Assembly: GCF_040298565.1 (NCBI RefSeq)
Contig: NZ_JBEPAK010000037.1
Coordinates: 1 to 37,792, forward strand
Direction: 5' to 3'
DNA from: Kitasatospora sp040298565
GTDB taxonomy: Bacteria; Actinomycetota; Actinomycetes; Streptomycetales; Streptomycetaceae
DNA: 37,792 bases
The position numbers were made by a program, and so were the translations under genes. Shown in pieces: positions 23,309-30,543 of the stretch. How positions within the stretch are numbered: position 1 is the first letter of the stretch; each line of letters begins with the position of its first letter. The notes beneath the pieces were generated by a model. The model was not told where the DNA came from, ran no database searches, and was given only the letters and a program-made list of their open reading frames with translations.

Positions 23309-24241
23309 TCAGCCCAGAGCGGTGAGCGCCTTCATGAAGACGTCCCAGAACCGCTCGGTGTCCAGGTGGGTGGCCACCTTGGCGTTGGGGGTGCGTCCGG
23401 TGACACCGTACAGGTCGATCACGGTGGCGCCGCGGGTGTACTCCCCGCGCAGTTCGATGGCGACGGGGGCGTCGACGCATTCGACGAGGGTGGGGTCCAG
23501 GACGCGGGCGATGGCGACGGGGTCGTGCAGCGGGGCGTCGGGCAGGTCCCAGATCTGGTCGTAGGTGCTGGAGCGGAAGCCCAGCAGGGAGGCGGAGACC
23601 TTGCTGATGTGGGTGCCGATGTCGAGGATGCGCTGCATGACCTCGGCGGTGACGGGGGCCTGGTGGGTGACGTTGAGGCCGCAGTAGGTGAGGGGGACGC
23701 CGCTGTGGAGGACTTCGTGGGCGGCTTCGGGGTCGACGAGGATGTTGTACTCGGCGTAGGGCTGGGTGTTGCCGCGGTGGGTGGCGCCGCCCATGCAGAC
23801 GATCTCCTTGATCCTCGCCTTGTCCTCGGGGTGGCGGGCGAAGAGGCCGGCGATGTTGGTCTGGGGGCCGGTGACGACGAGGGTGACGGGTTCGGGGCTG
23901 TCGGCGAGGGTGTGGTGGATGAGGTCGACGGCGTGGTCGGGGTGGAGGGGGACCTCGGGTTCGGGGAAGTCCCAGCCGTCCAGGCCGGTTTCGCCGTGGA
24001 CGTCGTCGCCGATCAGCAGGGTGCCGGTGAGGGGCTTGGGGTAGCCGGCGGCGACGGGGACGTCGAAGGCCTTGGCGAGGGAGCACATGCGGCGGGCGTT
24101 GAGGGCGGTCTTGGCGACGGTCTGGTTTCCGGCGCTGGTGGTGACGGCCTTGAGGTCGACGCGGGGGTCGCCGACGGCCAGCAGGATGGCCATGGCGTCG
24201 TCGTGGCCGGGGTCGCAGTCCAGGATGATGGGGGTGGGCAC
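23309..24241 (-). CDS. Nucleoside hydrolase (IUNH family)
   Basis: 310 residues, normal family length. The N-terminal calcium/ribose site is intact: IILDCDPGHDDAMAILLA with Asp8, Asp10, Asp14 and Asp15. Further family features are TLVVTGPQTNIAGLFARHPE, IVCMGGATHRGNTQPYAEYNILVDPEAAHEVL, YCGLNVTHQAPVT and the C-terminal APLHDPVAIARVLDPTL, whose Asp completes the metal site. Such enzymes cleave the N-glycosidic bond of ribonucleosides to base and ribose. In this operon it may remove ribose from the dephosphorylated pyrimidine intermediate or from a nucleoside form of the product. 13 nt separate it from the glycosyltransferase gene. Confidence 0.94.
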   Translation of the reverse strand: MPTPIILDCDPGHDDAMAILLAVGDPRVDLKAVTTSAGNQTVAKTALNARRMCSLAKAFDVPVAAGYPKPLTGTLLIGDDVHGETGLDGWDFPEPEVPLHPDHAVDLIHHTLADSPEPVTLVVTGPQTNIAGLFARHPEDKARIKEIVCMGGATHRGNTQPYAEYNILVDPEAAHEVLHSGVPLTYCGLNVTHQAPVTAEVMQRILDIGTHISKVSASLLGFRSSTYDQIWDLPDAPLHDPVAIARVLDPTLVECVDAPVAIELRGEYTRGATVIDLYGVTGRTPNAKVATHLDTERFWDVFMKALTALG

Positions 24242-24254
24242 GGGGGCCTCCGGT

Positions 24255-25337
24255 TCAGGTGGTGGTGAGGGTGCGGTAGAGGGCGAGGTGGTGGCGCCCG
24301 GCGGTGGCGAAGGAGTGCCGCAGGTGCGCGGCGAGGGCCAGGTCGTCGGGGGTCGGGGCGGGGGCGTCCTGGGTGAGGGCGTGGCGCAGTGCGTCGGTCA
24401 GGGCGCGGGTGTCGCCGGCGGGCACGATGGCGGCGGCGGAGTAGCCGGCCAGCAGGGCCGGCAGGTTGCCGGAGTCGCTGGCGATGATGCGGCGGTGGCA
24501 GATGACGGCCTGGGCGACGGCGAGGGAGAAGGGTTCGCCGTGGGTGCCGCGGTCGATCGTCGGGTGGACGATGACGTCGGCGGCGCGGATGGCGGACCAG
24601 CTCTGGGCCGGGGTGTAGTGGGTGAAGTGGACGCGGCCCTTGTCGCGCCAGGTCCGGGCGCGGTGCAGGAGGGTGTCGGGGATGCCGGGGGGCCAGATCA
24701 GGTGGCGGGTGCCGGCGTGGACGAAGTGCAGGTCGCTGCCGTCGTCGAGGAGGGTGAGGGCGGCTTCCAGGCTGAGGTGGGAGCCCTTCCAGCGGGTCAT
24801 GCGGCTGGGCTGCAGGACGGTGGGGCCGTCGGTGCCGGGCAGCGGGAAGGGTTCCTCGTCCAGGGGCAGGGCCAGGGGCAGGGTGTGGGTGGGCGCGGCG
24901 GGCAGGGCGCGGTGGACCTCGCCGGCCACGAACGGGGAGTGGGTGGCGATGGTGCCGGGCAGGGTGGCGAGGAAGGCCCACTGGGCGGGGTCGTCGTCGA
25001 TGTTGTGCAGGTCGAAGACGAAGCGGGTGGGCCGGGCGCGGTGGCGCAGCCGGTCGACGACGGCGGTGACGACGTCGGGTTTGTGCCACTGGGGGTTGTG
25101 CCAGTGCACGATGTCGGCGTCGGCGAGGCGCTCGGCGAGGTCGGCGGTCAGCTCCGCGGTGGCGGGGTGGGCGATGTCCAGGGCCGGGTGGTGGGCGCAG
25201 CCCGGGGCGTCGGGGGTGCCGACGATCGCCGTCGCCTCGCAGGGCTGGTCGGCGAGTTGGCCGATGAGGGCGTGGAGGTGGGTCTCGACGCCGCCGGTGA
25301 CCGGCGGGCCGGTCCAGTGGAGGTGGACGATGCGCAC
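24255..25337 (-). CDS. GT4-type glycosyltransferase
   Basis: 360 residues; the GTG is five bases after the stop of the FGE-fold gene, whose last codons hold its ribosome site (GGAAGGA). GT-B fold: N-terminal MRIVHLHW-like strand with the glycine turn TGGVETHLHALIGQLA, IVHWHNPQWHKPD and FVFDLHNIDDDP. The C-terminal donor domain has LQPSRMTRWKGSHLSLEAALTL and the E-x7-E region HGEPFSLAVAQAVICHRRIIASDSGNLPALL. The first Glu is present, but the second position of the usual EPFGLxxxEAM pattern is Gln. It presumably moves a sugar from an activated donor to a pathway product. A glycosyltransferase is not part of the known tox set. Confidence 0.9.
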   Translation of the reverse strand: MRIVHLHWTGPPVTGGVETHLHALIGQLADQPCEATAIVGTPDAPGCAHHPALDIAHPATAELTADLAERLADADIVHWHNPQWHKPDVVTAVVDRLRHRARPTRFVFDLHNIDDDPAQWAFLATLPGTIATHSPFVAGEVHRALPAAPTHTLPLALPLDEEPFPLPGTDGPTVLQPSRMTRWKGSHLSLEAALTLLDDGSDLHFVHAGTRHLIWPPGIPDTLLHRARTWRDKGRVHFTHYTPAQSWSAIRAADVIVHPTIDRGTHGEPFSLAVAQAVICHRRIIASDSGNLPALLAGYSAAAIVPAGDTRALTDALRHALTQDAPAPTPDDLALAAHLRHSFATAGRHHLALYRTLTTT

Positions 25338-25342
25338 CGGGC

Positions 25343-26356
25343 TCAGTCCTTCCGGCCGGTGGGGTGGTCCTCGGCCAGGCGGAATCCCATCGCGTACAGC
25401 GAGCGGGGGTAGGGGCCGTGGCGGCGCTGGCAGCGGGCGAGGTCGCGGAAGCGGTTGAAGGCGCCGCCGCGGGCGATGCGGTACTCCCCCATCCTCAGGT
25501 AGAGGTCGTCCTGGACCAACTGGCCGCCGGGGTAGGGGCGGTAGGTGCTGCTGGTGTACTCCTCGACGTTGCCGGCCATGTCCAGGGCGCCGCACCAGGC
25601 GCGGCCGTGCGGGTGGACGCCGACGGGGCTGGTCATCAGCAGTCCGGATTCCAGGGTGTTGGCGGCGTCGGTGCGCCAGGTGTCGCCCCACGGGTAGCGG
25701 GGGCCTTCGGGTCCGCCGGCGGCGTACTCCCATTCCTGTTCGGTGGGCAGGCGGAAGCGGCGGCCGGTCCGGTGGGCGAGCCAGGCGGCGTAGGCGTCGG
25801 CGGACGCGGCGGTGACGGTGTGCACGGGGTGGTTGGCGGCGGCCGGGGCGAAGCGTCCGTAGCTCCAGTTGCTGGGCAGTTCGGGGTGGCCGGTGCTCTT
25901 GAGGAAGACGGCGTACTCGGCGTTGGTGACCGGGTAGCGGGCGATCCGGAAGGCGGGCAGGTCGACCGGGTGGCGCGGGCACTCCTTCTGGACCCAGGCG
26001 CGTTGGACGCCGAACTGCTGGGCGTCGCGGTGGAGTTCGTCGACGTCGTGGTCCGGGGTGCCGATCAGGGCGCGGCCGGCGGGCACGTCCGTCATGGCGG
26101 GGTCGTCCCAGCGGATGCGGGGGTCGCCGGCGAGGGCGAGGACGGTGGCGGCGGCGAGGCGGTGTTCGAGCGGCAGGGCGGGGTCCTCGGCGGTGGCGGC
26201 GAGGCGGGTGGTGTCGTGCGCGCCGACGTGGGTGAAGAACTCCAGGCGCTCGGCGCGGGGTTCGACGTATCCCTCGGGCAGGCCCATGGCGGCGCGGTCG
26301 GTGAGGGCGTTGATGTCGGCGTCGACCAGGTTGTGGTGCGCGATGTGGGAGGTCAC
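25343..26356 (-). CDS. SUMF1/FGE-fold protein, ToxD-like
   Basis: 337 residues from a GTG after AAGGAGAG, overlapping the RibD stop (GTGA). The N-terminal 90 residues are helical and contain VEPRAERLEFFTHVGAHDTTRLAAT and LPLEHRLAAATVLALAGDPRIRW, not a DinB/EgtB domain. Residues about 93-330 form a formylglycine-generating-enzyme fold: VPAGRALIGT, HPVDLPAFRIARYPVTNAEYAVFLKSTGHPELP, RFRLPTEQEWEYAAGGPEGPRYPWGD, GNVEEYTSSTYRPY, YRIARGGAFNRFRDLARCQRRHG and GFRLAED. True FGEs use two nearby cysteines as copper ligands in this last region; here only one (about Cys309) remains, so a sulfatase-maturation role is unlikely. The Burkholderia toxoflavin protein ToxD, as I recall, has this fold, and its neighbours here are the other Tox families. 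Confidence 0.85.
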   Translation of the reverse strand: MTSHIAHHNLVDADINALTDRAAMGLPEGYVEPRAERLEFFTHVGAHDTTRLAATAEDPALPLEHRLAAATVLALAGDPRIRWDDPAMTDVPAGRALIGTPDHDVDELHRDAQQFGVQRAWVQKECPRHPVDLPAFRIARYPVTNAEYAVFLKSTGHPELPSNWSYGRFAPAAANHPVHTVTAASADAYAAWLAHRTGRRFRLPTEQEWEYAAGGPEGPRYPWGDTWRTDAANTLESGLLMTSPVGVHPHGRAWCGALDMAGNVEEYTSSTYRPYPGGQLVQDDLYLRMGEYRIARGGAFNRFRDLARCQRRHGPYPRSLYAMGFRLAEDHPTGRKD

Positions 26357-27498
26357 GGGCTCTCCTTGGGCTGCGGCTCGAGTACGACGCGCACGTCCTC
26401 GCCGATCCGGCGGGCGCCGACGACGCGGAAGCCGGGGGCCTGGGCGCAGGTGGGGACGTCGAGTCCGCGCACCGCGGGCGCGCCGTCCGCTCCGAGCAGC
26501 CGGGGCGCGCTGTACCAGACGAGGCGGTCCACGAGGTGGTCGGCGAGCAGGGCGCCGGCCAGGGTGGCGCCGCCCTCGACGAGCAGGGAGCGGATGCCGC
26601 GGCGGTGGAGTTCGGTCAGGGCGGCGGGCAGGAAGCCCGGCCCGGCTTCGGTGGTGATCAGCTCGCACGCGCCGGGTGCGGTGCGCGGCGCCCGGCGGGG
26701 CGGTGCGTGGGTGGTGACGATCCAGGTGGGGGCGGCGGTGTCGGTGGCCAGGCGGCAGGTGGGCGGGGTGCGCAGCCGGCGGTCGAAGACGATGCGCACG
26801 GGCTGGCGGCGGCGGGTGCGGCCGGCCGGGTCGCGGGCGGTGAGGCGGGGGTCGTCGGCGAGGACGGTGGCGCTGCCGACGGCGACGGCGTCGACCCTGG
26901 TGCGCAGCAGGTGGGTGTCGCGGCGGGCGGGTGGGCCGGTGATCCAGCGGCTGGTGCCGTCGCGGGCGGCGATGCGCCCGTCGAGGGTGGTGGCGAGTTT
27001 GAGGGTGACGTGGGGGCGGTGGTGCAGGGCTGCGGTCAGCCAGGCGTGGTTGTCCTCGGCGGCGCGCTCCGCCAGGAGGCCGGCGCGTACGTCGAGGCCG
27101 GCCTCGCGCAGTCGTTCGGCGCCCTCGCCGGCGAGGGTGGGGTCGGCGACGGCGTAGACGACGTGCCGGATGCCGGCCTGGAGCAGGGCGCGGGTGCAGG
27201 GTCCGGTGCGGCCCTGGCGGCTGCACGGTTCCAGGGTGACCACGGCGGTGCCGCCGGCGGCCCGGGGGCCGGCGGCGCGCAGGGCGTGGATCTCGGCGTG
27301 CGCTCCGCCGGCCTGCTGGTGCCAGCCGTGGCCGGCCTCGCGGCCCCCTCGGTCGAGGATCACGGCGCCGACGACGGGGTTGGGCGAGGTGCGGCCGAGG
27401 CCGCGGCGGGCCAGGGCCAGGGCGCGGCGCATCGCGGCCCGTTCCTCGGGTGAGAAGGCCTGCGGGGGTGGGGGCGGCTGGGTGCGGTGGGGTGTCAC
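26353..27498 (-). CDS. RibD-type pyrimidine deaminase/reductase, ToxE-like
   Basis: 381 residues; the GTG overlaps the cyclohydrolase stop (GTGA). The N-terminal cytidine-deaminase-fold domain (about 15-150) has SPNPVVGAVI, the catalytic HAE (His67, Glu69 in GGAHAEIHAL) and zinc cysteines Cys92 and Cys101 in LEPCSRQGRTGPC; the usual PCxHxGRTPPC has His where Arg stands here. The C-terminal reductase domain (about 160-380) has KLATTLDGRIAARDGTSRWITG, AVAVGSATVLADDPRLTAR, VRIVFDRRL and LLVEGGATLAGALLADHLVDRL. RibD deaminates and reduces the diaminopyrimidine ribotide from GTP. No riboflavin synthase or lumazine synthase gene is nearby, which argues for a specialised pathway as for toxoflavin ToxE. 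Confidence 0.93.
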   Translation of the reverse strand: MTPHRTQPPPPPQAFSPEERAAMRRALALARRGLGRTSPNPVVGAVILDRGGREAGHGWHQQAGGAHAEIHALRAAGPRAAGGTAVVTLEPCSRQGRTGPCTRALLQAGIRHVVYAVADPTLAGEGAERLREAGLDVRAGLLAERAAEDNHAWLTAALHHRPHVTLKLATTLDGRIAARDGTSRWITGPPARRDTHLLRTRVDAVAVGSATVLADDPRLTARDPAGRTRRRQPVRIVFDRRLRTPPTCRLATDTAAPTWIVTTHAPPRRAPRTAPGACELITTEAGPGFLPAALTELHRRGIRSLLVEGGATLAGALLADHLVDRLVWYSAPRLLGADGAPAVRGLDVPTCAQAPGFRVVGARRIGEDVRVVLEPQPKESP

Positions 27499-28280
27499 CG
27501 GGCCCCCCGGGCGGGGGCGGGTAGGGGGTGGTGGGGCAGGCCGAGGGCGCCGAGGTGGCCCATCCGCTGGTCCTTGACCTCGAGGTAGCCCTCGTTGAAG
27601 GGGGTGCGGAAGCCGCCGAGCGGGACGCGGTCCTTGACCGTGATGCCCTGGGCGGTGAGCTGGTCGACCTTCTCGGGGTTGTTGGTCATCAGCCGCACCC
27701 CGGTGACGCCGAGTTGGCGCAGGCAGTCGGCGGCCATCGTGAAGTCGCGTCCTTCGGCGGGCAGGCCCAGGGCGAGGTTGGCGCTGATGGTGTCGTGCCC
27801 GGCCGACTGGAGGGCGTAGGCGCGGATCTTGTTGGCCAGGCCGATGCCGCGTCCTTCCTGGCGCAGCATGTAGACCAGGACGCCGTTGCGCGAGGCGATG
27901 ATGGCCTCGACGGCGGCGGCCAGTTGGGGGCCGCAGTCGCACTTGGCGGAGCCGAGGACGTCGCCGGTGAAGCAGGCGCTGTGGATGCGCACGATGGGCG
28001 GGGCGTCGGATTCGCTGTGCGGGGCGATCGTGCGCAGGGTCACGACCTCCTCGGTGTCCTCCTGGCCGCCGGCGCCGATGTGGCCGAAGACGGTCAGCTG
28101 CATCAGGGTGGAGCCGACGGGGACGGGGGCGCTGGCCAGGCGCAGCACGGTGGCGCCGGGGGGTGCCTCGGTCGGCGCCTGGGCGGGGGTGGCGGCGGCG
28201 GTGGCGGGGCCGTCAAGGGCCGTGGTGGCGGCGGTGGCGGGGCCGCCGTTGGCGGTGGTGGTGTCGTCGGTGGCGGTCAT
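27495..28280 (-). CDS. GTP cyclohydrolase II, ToxB-like
   Basis: 261 residues, 9 nt after the WD40 gene. An Ala/Thr/Pro-rich N-terminal extension of about 42 residues, with GPATAA repeated, precedes a complete GTP cyclohydrolase II domain. Zinc cysteines Cys103, Cys114 and Cys116 lie in HSACFTGDVLGSAKCDCG, the GTP/phosphate loop in LRQEGRGIGLANKIRAYALQ, and DTISANLALGLP and RLMTNNPEKV follow. It lacks a RibB domain. Tyr155 in KIRAY is kept; from memory of the S. coelicolor paralogue studies, replacing this Tyr with Met yields only the formylated product, so this enzyme should give the diaminopyrimidinone ribotide. HSEC is HSAC here. It should catalyse the first committed step. Confidence 0.94.
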   Translation of the reverse strand: MTATDDTTTANGGPATAATTALDGPATAAATPAQAPTEAPPGATVLRLASAPVPVGSTLMQLTVFGHIGAGGQEDTEEVVTLRTIAPHSESDAPPIVRIHSACFTGDVLGSAKCDCGPQLAAAVEAIIASRNGVLVYMLRQEGRGIGLANKIRAYALQSAGHDTISANLALGLPAEGRDFTMAADCLRQLGVTGVRLMTNNPEKVDQLTAQGITVKDRVPLGGFRTPFNEGYLEVKDQRMGHLGALGLPHHPLPAPARGAR

Positions 28281-28289
28281 GGCGCGCCC

Positions 28290-30002
28290 CTACCGCTGGG
28301 AGCGGGCGGTGGTGTCGGCGTCGATCTCGTAGACCCGGCCGTCGTAGGAGGAGGCGAGGAAGCGGCCGGGTGCGCCGGCGGGGGCGAGCGAGGAGATGCC
28401 GGCGACGGTGGGCCGCTGGTCGGTGAGCCAGGTGGCGGTGTCCGGGTCGTAGACGGCGACGCGGCCGTGGTAGCCGCCGGTGGCGATGGCGCCGGTGAGG
28501 GGGTCGACGGCGACGCACTTGATGCTGTTGCGGTGCGGGGTGGGCACGGCGGCCTGCTGTTCGCCGGCCGCGCTCCAGATCCGCAGGGTCAGGTCGCGTC
28601 CGACGCTGGCGAAGCGGCCGTCGGGCAGGGCGGCGGCGCCGTTGGCGATGCGGGCGTGGGCCTGTTCGTCGGCGGCGATCGGTTCCAGGGAGGGCAGCGT
28701 GTGCCAGGCGGCGGCGCCGGTGGCGCAGACGCTGAACAGGACGTCGCCGTGGACGGCGATGCCCTTGATGGCGTTGTCGTGGATGCGGTGGGTGCCGGTC
28801 GGCGCGAGGCCGGTGCCGGTGTCGTCGCGCAGGAGGAGGACCTCGCCGGTGTAGGTGCCGATGATCAGGGTGTCGCCGTCGGGGCCGTGGTGGACGGCGG
28901 CGCAGTTGAGCGGGGAGCGGTGCTGGTGCAGGGCGGCGCCGGTGGTGGCGTCGAAGACGGTGCCGAGCTGGCCGCCGCTGACGACGGTGGCGCCGATGGG
29001 GGTGACGAAGTTGCAGCAGCTGCCGAGTTCGGCGGTGATGCGGCCGTCGCGGCGCACGGTGCCGCTGTCGCCGACGGTGTAGCGGCCGGCGGCGGTGCGG
29101 GTGACGGCGTTGAGGCCGGGGGTGGGTTCGACGCCGGTGAGGTCCCAGCTGCCGTCCTTGCGGTCGAAGACGGCGTAGCCGGAGCCGAAGGTGCCGAACA
29201 CCCAGCGGGTGTCGTCGAGTTTGGCGCAGGAGCGCAGCCACACGTCGGCGGGCACCTGGCTGGTGAGCAGGTGGGCGGGGTCGGCGCCGGGGGCCAGCTG
29301 CCACAGCCGCACGGTGCGGTCGTAGCTGGAGCTGAGCAGGACGTGGTGGTCGGCGTCGTAGGCGAGGCGCTTGATGCCGGCGTCGTGGACGTGGTGGCGG
29401 CGGGTGCCCCGGGGGTCGATCAGGATGAGTTCGCCCTCGTCGTTGCCGAGCGCGAAGCTGTCGGGGCCCAGCACGGCGACGGTGTCCGTCTCGATGTCGC
29501 CGAGGTCGATGGTGCTGAGCAGGGCGCCGGTGTCGGGGTTCCAGCGCCGTACGGTGCCGTCGTCGCTGGTGGTGACGAGTTCGGCGCCGCCGCGCACCCA
29601 TTCGACGGACAGCACGTCCGCCTCGTGGCCTTCCAGGCGGTGCAGGAGGCGGCCGTCCAGGTCGTAGACGCGGGCGATGTGGTCGCGCGAGGCGGTGGCG
29701 ACGCGGGTCTCGTCGGGTGAGACGACGGTCATCTCCACGTCGTCCTTGTGGTCGGTCAGGACGGTGATCAGGCGCAGGTCCGGCACGGACCACAGGCGGG
29801 CGGAGTAGTCGCTGCTGGAGGTGACCACGATGCGTCCGGAGGCGGAGAAGCGGCACTGGTTGGCGAGGTGGTCGTGGCGGGCTTCGGCGATCGCCGTGCG
29901 GGTGGCGGCGTCCCACAGGATGACGCGGTTGTCGTAGCCGGCGGTCACGACGAGGTCGCCGTGGGCGTCGATGCCGCTGATCGGCGAGGTGTGCTTGATC
30001 AC
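28290..30002 (-). CDS. WD40 repeat protein, ToxC-like
   Basis: 570 residues from a GTG six bases after AAAGGGGA. The protein is made almost entirely of WD40 blades with no signal peptide: blade ends such as DNRVILWDAAT, DYSARLWSVPD, DHIARVYDLDG, DGTVRRWNPDT, DRTVRLWQLAP, DLTLRIWSAAG and GRVAVYDPDT. The number of blades (about 12-14) suggests two beta-propellers. A CC pair (GSCCNFV) and scattered histidines are notable. It is the first gene of the eleven-gene operon. Toxoflavin clusters also contain a WD-repeat protein, ToxC, needed for production, with no settled biochemical role. The conserved pairing with RibA/RibD homologues suggests a scaffold or an unrecognised catalyst in triazine ring formation. 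Confidence 0.93.
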   Translation of the reverse strand: MIKHTSPISGIDAHGDLVVTAGYDNRVILWDAATRTAIAEARHDHLANQCRFSASGRIVVTSSSDYSARLWSVPDLRLITVLTDHKDDVEMTVVSPDETRVATASRDHIARVYDLDGRLLHRLEGHEADVLSVEWVRGGAELVTTSDDGTVRRWNPDTGALLSTIDLGDIETDTVAVLGPDSFALGNDEGELILIDPRGTRRHHVHDAGIKRLAYDADHHVLLSSSYDRTVRLWQLAPGADPAHLLTSQVPADVWLRSCAKLDDTRWVFGTFGSGYAVFDRKDGSWDLTGVEPTPGLNAVTRTAAGRYTVGDSGTVRRDGRITAELGSCCNFVTPIGATVVSGGQLGTVFDATTGAALHQHRSPLNCAAVHHGPDGDTLIIGTYTGEVLLLRDDTGTGLAPTGTHRIHDNAIKGIAVHGDVLFSVCATGAAAWHTLPSLEPIAADEQAHARIANGAAALPDGRFASVGRDLTLRIWSAAGEQQAAVPTPHRNSIKCVAVDPLTGAIATGGYHGRVAVYDPDTATWLTDQRPTVAGISSLAPAGAPGRFLASSYDGRVYEIDADTTARSQR

Positions 30003-30363
30003 GAGGGTCCCCTTTGGCTCGTTGGATCGCGGTGGCGCGGTCGGTCGCGGCGCGCGGGCGGGCGTGACGAGGCGCCCGGGTGGAGGCGCGGTGGGATCGA
30101 CCTGGTGCGCGGAGTCCGGCCTGCTGCGGTGGGGTCGGGCCGGGGTGATGGGGCCAAGGTGGTGCTGGTCGGCCCGAAGTGGCGGCTCGGGCGGTGCGGG
30201 CGGCAAACGGGGCGCGACGGCCGGTCGCGCTGTCTGCCTGGGCGGTGGGGGCTCGACGCCGGCCGGAGGGTCGACGCGGGAACGCGGGAGGGCGGAACGC
30301 GGTGCGGCGAGGGTCACCGGAGCGCAGGCCGGCGGCGGGCGCCGTGGACCGGGCCAAGGAAGG

Positions 30364-30393
30364 ACGCTAGTTACCGGTACATGCCAGCGTCAA
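30364..30393 (-). promoter_or_regulatory. Vegetative-type promoter of the tox-like operon
   Basis: On the minus strand TTGACG (30393-30388) and TAGCGT (30369-30364) are exactly 18 bases apart, an excellent match to the streptomycete HrdB consensus TTGAC-18-TAGNNT. Transcription should start near 30357. The spacer contains the palindrome TACCGGTA (30372-30379), well placed for a repressor. Its quality contrasts with most of the window, where I see few clear promoters. Confidence 0.75.
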
Positions 30394-30402
30394 CATCGCG
30401 GC

Positions 30403-30412
30403 GGACATGTCC
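30403..30412. promoter_or_regulatory. Palindrome upstream of the operon promoter
   Basis: GGACATGTCC is a perfect 10-bp palindrome ten bases upstream of the -35 box, about -46 to -55 from the predicted transcript start, the usual position for an activator or a second repressor site. Regulator unknown. Confidence 0.4.
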
Positions 30413-30543
30413 TGATCCCGACCGGCCGCCGCGGGCTCGGGGTGAAGGCCGATCAAGGCCGCCGTGAAAGCTCCCCCACGGACCGGAGGCCCTGGTTCAG
30501 CCCCCGCGCAGGTCCCGGCATGATCCGGACCTTGCGGAGGGTT

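Noticed and set aside
25343..26356. Sulfatase-activating formylglycine enzyme or EgtB
   Set aside because: One of the two needed Cys is missing, no sulfatase gene is nearby, and there is no DinB domain or methyltransferase partner for ergothioneine synthesis.
28185..28262. Functional repeat element in the start of the cyclohydrolase gene
   Set aside because: The GGPATAA/GPATAAA similarity is short and low complexity; it is better read as a disordered N-terminal extension.
26353..28280. Housekeeping riboflavin operon
   Set aside because: RibA and RibD homologues are present but no riboflavin synthase, lumazine synthase or RibB domain is near, and the neighbours are WD40, FGE-fold, glycosyltransferase and transporter genes.
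30003..30317. N-terminal extension of the WD40 protein
   Set aside because: The in-frame extension is Pro/Arg-rich and unlike WD40, whereas the GTG at 30002 has a good ribosome site and starts directly at the first blade.
30003..30357. FMN riboswitch ahead of riboflavin-type genes
   Set aside because: None of the conserved RFN blocks (for example the GGGTGAAATTCC-type segments) is present on the coding strand.
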